A stretch of DNA of 18,958 bases from NCBI GenBank assembly GCA_003157895.1, contig PMKW01000045.1:1-18958 (forward strand). Reading direction: 5' to 3'. Position 1 is the stretch's first letter. The number at the start of each line of letters is the position of its first letter. Under the pieces are notes generated by a model. The model saw only the letters and a list, made by a program, of their open reading frames with translations. It was not told where the DNA came from and did not search any database. This DNA is from Methanoregula sp. (lineage in GTDB: Archaea > Halobacteriota > Methanomicrobia > Methanomicrobiales > Methanospirillaceae). The translations under genes were made by a program, and so were the position numbers. Shown piece by piece: positions 15,468 through 18,958 of this stretch.

Positions 15468-15991
15468 ACGATGCCGGTGTCCGTGAACAGGATGTTGACC
15501 GGACATACGAAACCCTGGTAAAGGATGCCACAGATGGAGGGTACCGGCTCAACCCGGATGCAGAATTTGTAAAGAACCTGATCTGTGGCCTGCTGAAAAA
15601 TGAGCAGCGTTACGGGTACCGGGCCTGTCCCTGCCGTCTTGCATCCGGGAAGAAAGAGGAGGACCTGGATATTATCTGCCCGTGTGACTATCGTGATTCG
15701 GATCTCGAGGAACATGGCGCCTGCTACTGTGCTCTGTATGTAAACGAGGCAATTGCAGATGGCAGCCGGAAGGTGGCACCTGTTCCCGAGCGGCGGCCGC
15801 CCCGGTCGGAACGCGGCAGGAAAAAAGATGCGGCAGTCCGGACAATTACTCCCGGCATGGCTCCCATCTTTTCCCTGTCGCTTCCGGTCTGGCGGTGCAA
15901 GGTCTGCGGTTATCTCTGTGCACGGGAGCAGCCCCCGGGGATCTGCCCGATCTGTAAAGCAAAGAAGGACCGGTTCGAACGGTTCGCGTGA
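15464..15991 (+). CDS. Ferredoxin:disulfide reductase (FTR catalytic-subunit type) fused to rubredoxin
   Basis: A 175-residue two-domain protein. The N-terminal FTR catalytic domain has three paired-cysteine motifs: CPC (55, 57), CPC (72, 74) and CYC (87, 89). By analogy with plant-type FTR, C55, C72, C74 and C87 would hold the 4Fe-4S cluster and C57-C89 would form the active disulfide. The third motif is CYC where plant and cyanobacterial enzymes have CHC, so the histidine used in catalysis there is a tyrosine (Y88). After a charged linker (about 103-140), a rubredoxin-like domain (WRCKVCGY and GICPICKAKKDRF; C145, C148, C161, C164) follows. It would take electrons from ferredoxin and pass them to the overlapping redoxin. 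Such FTR-rubredoxin fusions are known in methanogens. Confidence 0.85.
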   Translation: MNDAGVREQDVDRTYETLVKDATDGGYRLNPDAEFVKNLICGLLKNEQRYGYRACPCRLASGKKEEDLDIICPCDYRDSDLEEHGACYCALYVNEAIADGSRKVAPVPERRPPRSERGRKKDAAVRTITPGMAPIFSLSLPVWRCKVCGYLCAREQPPGICPICKAKKDRFERFA

Positions 15992-16117
15992 ATACTTTAA
16001 TCGGCACAAGAGGAGGGAGAATCATTTCACTCAAAAACACTGGGTTTTCCTGTGAAAATCGAATTCTTTTAGAGATGATGATGGTTGAAACCCCTATACC
16101 TCCCTGGTACGAAGGAT

Positions 16118-16147
16118 GCCGCTGCCCCCGACGGGGGCCTCCGCGGC
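16118..16147. repeat. Nested GC-rich palindrome (copy B)
   Basis: The outer arms GCCGC (16118-16122) and GCGGC (16143-16147) enclose GCCCCC-GAC-GGGGGC (16124-16138), with six inner pairs and a 3-nt loop. The plan is the same as for the element at 2772-2802, although the sequences differ in detail. Confidence 0.5.
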
Positions 16148-16224
16148 GGTCTCAATTACAGTTACATTCATGAACCGGTAATTTGCCCCGCCGTGTATCA
16201 TTTCTAAAGGGATTCCTCAATTCA

Positions 16225-16244
16225 AAGAATCCTTGCGGATTCTT
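16225..16244. repeat. 8-bp hairpin with TTGC loop
   Basis: AAGAATCC (16225-16232) pairs perfectly with GGATTCTT (16237-16244). No T-run follows, so it is not a classic terminator. Confidence 0.5.
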
Positions 16245-16327
16245 CACCCGTCTCATTCCTGCAGAATTCAACACTTCACAGAGGCACTGAAACGGGGAGC
16301 CCTCACAAGCTGATGTCGTTGATTCTC

Positions 16328-16347
16328 ATCGTTCCGGAGTGAACGAT
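16328..16347. repeat. 7-bp hairpin upstream of the Cys-cluster gene
   Basis: ATCGTTC (16328-16334) pairs with GAACGAT (16341-16347) around a 6-nt loop, about 93 nt before the ATG at 16440. It might be an operator or part of a leader, but this is not established. Confidence 0.4.
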
Positions 16348-16439
16348 CAGGTTCTTATCCGTTTCTCCCGAGCCCTTTTTCCATCTTGGATTTGTTCCAT
16401 CGCGAATCCTCAAATACACTTTAAACAAACAGTACTGGC

Positions 16440-16778
16440 ATGACCGGTACCGTTCATGTCGAGATCGTTGGCCTGAAGACCTCGGAATGCTCCCCGTTTC
16501 CCTGCGACGAAGACCGCACCTGCGGCCTGTCCGGCTGCTATCTCTCCGGAAAACTGAATGATGCCTGCCGGGAACTGGAGAAAGTCCTGAAGACCACCTA
16601 CGGGGACCGCGTAGACCTGAAACTCACGCTTATCGATGACGGGGCTCCCGGGCATATCCGGGCGATCATCGAGCAGGAATATCCTCCCATTCCCATGGTT
16701 ATTGTCAACGGCCGGATTACCCGGATCGGGCGGATCGCCCTTGACCGGATAAAACAGGAAATTGAAAAAGAACTTTAA
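16440..16778 (+). CDS. Small thioredoxin-fold-like protein with a four-cysteine cluster, function unknown
   Basis: A 112-residue protein I do not recognise as a named family. The first strand (VHVEIVGLK) leads into a cysteine cluster, C17, C22, C28 and C33 (spacing CX4CX5CX4C; a fifth, C43, follows in the next helix). The C-terminal half has PPIPMVIVNGRITRIGRI, which looks like the cis-proline strand of thioredoxin-like folds (P85 before M86). The usual CxxC pair is absent. The four cysteines could bind zinc or an iron-sulfur cluster, or act as disulfides. No signal peptide or membrane segment is present. The start at 16440 has no clear Shine-Dalgarno sequence; an AT-rich stretch (about 16411-16426) precedes it. 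The stop is 2 bp from the convergent carbonic anhydrase stop. Confidence 0.7.
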   Translation: MTGTVHVEIVGLKTSECSPFPCDEDRTCGLSGCYLSGKLNDACRELEKVLKTTYGDRVDLKLTLIDDGAPGHIRAIIEQEYPPIPMVIVNGRITRIGRIALDRIKQEIEKEL

Positions 16779-16780
16779 GG

Positions 16781-17365
16781 TCACACAATTTTTGAGAGTC
16801 CCCCGGTTTCCAGATCATAATACAGGCCGTGGATCTCAATTCGCTTCTCTTTTAACGCTTTTTTTATGATCGGGTATGTCCTGAGATGCTCAACCTGGAG
16901 CCGGACATTCTCCTGCTCAATCATACGGGAGCGATTCTTCTGCTCTTGCGGGTTTGATGGTTTTTTAATTTTTGCATCGATTCTCTGTTTAGCCTCAATC
17001 GCATTATTGAGCCAGTGGGGAATATAGACATCATCTTCGAGATCCTTGTCCAGTGCCTTTATTGCCCCGCAGTCAGAATGACCGCAGATGACGATGTCCT
17101 GCACTTTCAGGTGTTTGATACCGTATTCAAGTACCGTTGCAAGACTCCAGTCATTTGCCGGTACCATGTTGCCGATGTTGCGGTGCATGAAGAGGGTTCC
17201 CGCTGGTGTATCGGTAATATGCCCGGTCTGCAGGCGTGAATCAGAACAGCCGATCCAGAGGACAGGGGGCTGCTGTCCTTTCACCAGTTCGGAATATCGT
17301 TCATGGTTCTGTTTAAATTGGGTATTCTGAAATTTTACATTCCCGGATAGCAGTTCATCGATCAT
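16781..17365 (-). CDS. Beta-class carbonic anhydrase
   Basis: A 194-residue zinc enzyme interconverting CO2 and bicarbonate. The zinc ligands are C40 (GCSDSR), H96 and C99 (CGHSDCGA), and the catalytic dyad D42-R44 lies in CSDSR. The domain continues through HRNIGNMV (61-68). The length and motifs fit the bacterial-type beta class found in some methanogens; it is not the gamma class (Cam) known from Methanosarcina. It has no signal peptide and should act in the cytoplasm, where it could supply bicarbonate to carboxylases or to carbamoyl-phosphate synthase encoded nearby (inference). An AGAGGTAG before the ATG supports the start. Its stop is 2 bp from the stop of the convergent cysteine-cluster gene. 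Confidence 0.93.
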   Translation of the reverse strand: MIDELLSGNVKFQNTQFKQNHERYSELVKGQQPPVLWIGCSDSRLQTGHITDTPAGTLFMHRNIGNMVPANDWSLATVLEYGIKHLKVQDIVICGHSDCGAIKALDKDLEDDVYIPHWLNNAIEAKQRIDAKIKKPSNPQEQKNRSRMIEQENVRLQVEHLRTYPIIKKALKEKRIEIHGLYYDLETGGLSKIV

Positions 17366-17498
17366 TTTCTACCTCTTACCCACGCAGGAGCGGACAGAAT
17401 CCAGCCCGTTAATTATACCTGATAGTCGCATCATGGATCAAAAACCTGTCGATTCTGATTTTTTTGTTAATAAGGGGAATTCCCCCGGCTGCCGGGAC

Positions 17499-17510
17499 AC
17501 TTTTATACCT
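17499..17510 (+). promoter_or_regulatory. TATA-like box for the alpha/beta hydrolase gene
   Basis: ACTTTTATACCT is centred about 29 nt before the ATG at 17534, which implies a transcript with almost no leader. No Shine-Dalgarno sequence is seen, which agrees. Confidence 0.5.
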
Positions 17511-17533
17511 CTGAAAAATAACCGGATACCCGT

Positions 17534-18319
17534 ATGAAGTCGGTGCGGAAGTGGGGACATGGACCGTATTCTGTTGCAGTGATTCACGGGGGCCCCGGTG
17601 CACCCGGCGAGGTGGCACCCGTTGCCCGGGAACTCTCCACGGTTCAAGGGGTGATCGAACCTTTCCAGACCGCAACAACACTCGACGCACAGGTGCAGGA
17701 GCTCCGGTCGATCCTGGAGGAGGAGGCCCGGCTCCCGGTTACCCTGATCGGCTTTTCGTGGGGGGCATTCCTCTCGTGGCTGACCGCTGCAAGGTACCCG
17801 ACGCTGGTCAGAAAACTGATCCTTATCGGAAGCCCGCCATTCGAGGAGCGCTATGCTGCAGCCATCACCAAAACGCGGCTTGACCGGCTCAGCTCGAAAG
17901 AACGATCAGAAGCGCAGGGACTGATCGGACAGCTGGATGATCCCTCAGAGAGTGACAAGAATCCTCTTCTTGCCCGGCTGGGGCTCCTGCTTTCCCATGC
18001 AGATGCCTTCGACCCGTTACCGGCGAATGATGAAGCATTCCAGTGCCAGTATGATTTGTTCCGCGGCGTCTGGGATGAGGCCTGCGCGTTGCGCAAAAAG
18101 CAGGTACTGATCCAGATGGCGCATGCAGTCAGGTGCCCGGTTATTGCGATCCACGGAGACCACGACCCCCACCCGGCTGAAGGGGTGAATGAACCGCTCT
18201 CACGGGAATGCCCGGATTTCCGGTTCATCCTCCTCCCGAAGTGTGGCCACCGGCCATGGATTGAACGAAACGCATCGGATGCATTTTACGAAGTCCTGAT
18301 CCGGGAGATAAAGGAATAA
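17534..18319 (+). CDS. Alpha/beta-fold hydrolase
   Basis: A 261-residue hydrolase of the alpha/beta superfamily, substrate unknown. The oxyanion-hole motif HGGPG is at 18-22, shared with the proline iminopeptidase-like branch. The nucleophile elbow is GFSWGA (73-78) with S75. The acid is probably D209 or D211 in HGDHDPHP, and the base is H239 in KCGHRPW. A helical lid region lies at about 103-190. There is no signal peptide, so it is cytoplasmic. A peptidase, esterase or other activity cannot be told apart from sequence alone. The start is supported by leaderless spacing from the TATA-like box. It faces the Mut7-C gene end to end across 62 bp. Confidence 0.88.
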   Translation: MKSVRKWGHGPYSVAVIHGGPGAPGEVAPVARELSTVQGVIEPFQTATTLDAQVQELRSILEEEARLPVTLIGFSWGAFLSWLTAARYPTLVRKLILIGSPPFEERYAAAITKTRLDRLSSKERSEAQGLIGQLDDPSESDKNPLLARLGLLLSHADAFDPLPANDEAFQCQYDLFRGVWDEACALRKKQVLIQMAHAVRCPVIAIHGDHDPHPAEGVNEPLSRECPDFRFILLPKCGHRPWIERNASDAFYEVLIREIKE

Positions 18320-18351
18320 AAAAAGAGCGGCCATTCTGCTTTTATTTTCTG
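18318..18351. terminator. Bidirectional terminator zone between hydrolase and Mut7-C genes
   Basis: On the + strand, T4 runs at 18340-18343 and 18345-18348 follow the hydrolase stop. On the minus strand, the A7 run at 18318-18324 gives U7 about 58 nt past the Mut7-C stop. Each could end one of the convergent transcripts. Confidence 0.4.
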
Positions 18352-18381
18352 TCATGTTCCGATTCCGGCAGGAACGGACCA

Positions 18382-18873
18382 TTACCCTCTGAGTTCCCGT
18401 TCGACCCGCTGTTCCAGTTGTTTTCCGTGCGACCCGTTCCAGTAGAGCTTCTGACAGTGCCGGCACCAGAAGAACGAGAGGTCCCGCCAGTCTTTCGGGG
18501 CATATTCTGTATTCTCAATTTCACAGGTAGTGGCCTCTCTCAGTTCAGTATTGCATAACGAACACCTGCTCATGGCCAGTCTTCTCCTGACAAGATGCAG
18601 GTCTATCAGCTGCTGTGCCTGTTCCATCACGTCGTCGGACAGGATCAACAGGGCCGATGCATTCCCGCGCCGGCTAAGTTCTGCGTCTTTCGTGAGCAGG
18701 AGCCGGTGTTCCTGCTTTGCGATCGCGAGGAGGACAGTATCTTCCTTTGGATCTCCTTCCAGGAGTCCGTTTGCGCTCGTGGTGTCGTATCCCATAAACC
18801 GGAGGTACCGGGTGAGTGTTCCCAGCATACGGTCGGTGATGAACTTTTGGTCAGCAGGAAGTTCAGACGACAT
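18382..18873 (-). CDS. Mut7-C (PIN-like) RNase domain with C-terminal zinc ribbon
   Basis: A 163-residue protein of the Mut7-C type (formerly DUF82). Residues 1-95 are PIN-like: FITDRMLGTLTRYLRFMGYDT (D14), an acidic region near D46 and LLLTKDAELSRR (D63) carry the conserved acids expected to bind metal for RNA cleavage. The C-terminal zinc ribbon has CSLC (104-107) and CRHC (137-140). Homologues are RNA nucleases or toxin-like effectors in part, but most have no known role. The start overlaps the 3' end of an upstream gene by 11 bp, so the two are likely co-transcribed and coupled. No antitoxin-like partner is seen in the visible sequence. Family call is good; the substrate is not known. Confidence 0.85.
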   Translation of the reverse strand: MSSELPADQKFITDRMLGTLTRYLRFMGYDTTSANGLLEGDPKEDTVLLAIAKQEHRLLLTKDAELSRRGNASALLILSDDVMEQAQQLIDLHLVRRRLAMSRCSLCNTELREATTCEIENTEYAPKDWRDLSFFWCRHCQKLYWNGSHGKQLEQRVERELRG

Positions 18874-18958
18874 GACGCACGATCTCTATCTTCTCACCAC
18901 AGTTTTTACACTGCCGGTCATCAAGCCCCGGAAACCGGCTCGAAAACCCATGACGTTC
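18863..18958 (-). CDS. C-terminal end of a zinc-ribbon protein (5' end outside window)
   Basis: A minus-strand frame enters from the right edge and ends at 18863. The visible 31 residues end GLDDRQCKNCGEKIEIVRHV followed by V and stop. The CKNCG knuckle suggests one half of a zinc ribbon whose other half, if any, lies outside. It overlaps the Mut7-C start by 11 bp, which favours a real coupled gene over a chance frame. The protein cannot be named from this fragment. Confidence 0.6.
   Translation of the reverse strand, partial: ERHGFSSRFPGLDDRQCKNCGEKIEIVRHVV

Larger units (their letters stand above)
15992..16439. other. Gene-free 448-bp stretch with several hairpins
   Basis: No convincing protein is encoded; the only + frame near the left end (to 16173) has no family features and reads through a palindrome. 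The stretch contains a nested GC palindrome (16118-16147), an 8-bp hairpin (16225-16244) and a 7-bp hairpin (16328-16347). A 10-nt word, AGCTGATGTC, at about 16306-16315 also occurs at 2738-2747. It may hold a small RNA or a REP-like element; nothing decides this. Confidence 0.7.

Noticed and set aside
16075..16081. Box C motif ATGATGA
   Set aside because: No CTGA box D lies at a suitable distance downstream.
15988..16173. Short + frame after the disulfide reductase
   Set aside because: It starts inside the reductase stop region, reads through the GC palindrome and ends in low-complexity residues. No family likeness.
1..18958. CRISPR array, insertion sequence or prophage
   Set aside because: No regularly spaced direct repeats, no transposase or integrase and no phage structural gene were seen on either strand.

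Overview
The window reads as chromosomal DNA from a methanogenic archaeon, most likely order Methanomicrobiales (Methanoregula-like; this placement is inference from gene content and style). The archaeal signals are an archaeal-type DnaG, a UPF0058 protein, a CDP-archaeol synthase (ether lipids), a tetraether-lipid-synthase-type radical SAM enzyme, a methanogen-type ferredoxin disulfide reductase with a fused rubredoxin, TATA-like boxes about 25-30 nt before many starts with short or no leaders, and T-runs after stops. Coding density is high. I see no CRISPR array, insertion sequence, phage gene, rRNA or tRNA.

Layout. (1) 1-2507, + strand: the 3' part of dnaG, a UPF0058 gene and an alanine dehydrogenase of the Archaeoglobus type. 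(2) 2508-2938: a 431-bp gene-free stretch full of hairpins. (3) 2939-7790: a Tes-like radical SAM gene on the minus strand, divergent from a tight + strand run carS-pyrE-purD-argF in which reading frames overlap or nearly touch. (4) 7791-8015: a convergent gap holding a nested stem array that looks like a structured element. (5) 8016-14272, minus strand: argG, a lipoprotein with a degenerate cupredoxin domain, and carA-carB (stop and start codons directly abutting). (6) 14490-16778, + strand: a redox group comprising a Dps-like ferritin with a cysteine pair, a glutaredoxin/NrdH-like protein overlapping an FTR-type disulfide reductase fused to rubredoxin, a second gene-free stretch of 448 bp, and a small cysteine-rich thioredoxin-like protein. 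(7) 16781-18958: a beta-carbonic anhydrase (minus), an alpha/beta hydrolase (+), a Mut7-C/zinc-ribbon protein (minus) and the 3' end of another zinc-ribbon gene (minus), cut by the window edge.

How they work together. CarAB makes carbamoyl phosphate. ArgF turns it into citrulline and ArgG continues to argininosuccinate, while PyrE acts later in the pyrimidine branch and PurD early in purine synthesis. CarS activates unsaturated archaeol with CTP, and the divergent Tes-like enzyme would join lipid tails into tetraethers, so the shared 79-bp promoter region may coordinate two membrane-lipid steps. The NrdH/FDR pair matches the ferredoxin-dependent reductant system known for a methanogen class III ribonucleotide reductase, but no nrdD is visible here.

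Most worth a second look: the nested-stem element between argF and argG, the Tes/CarS pair, the CYC variant of the FTR active site, the cupredoxin that has lost its copper ligands, the Cys-cluster thioredoxin-like protein, and related palindromes recurring in separate intergenic gaps.
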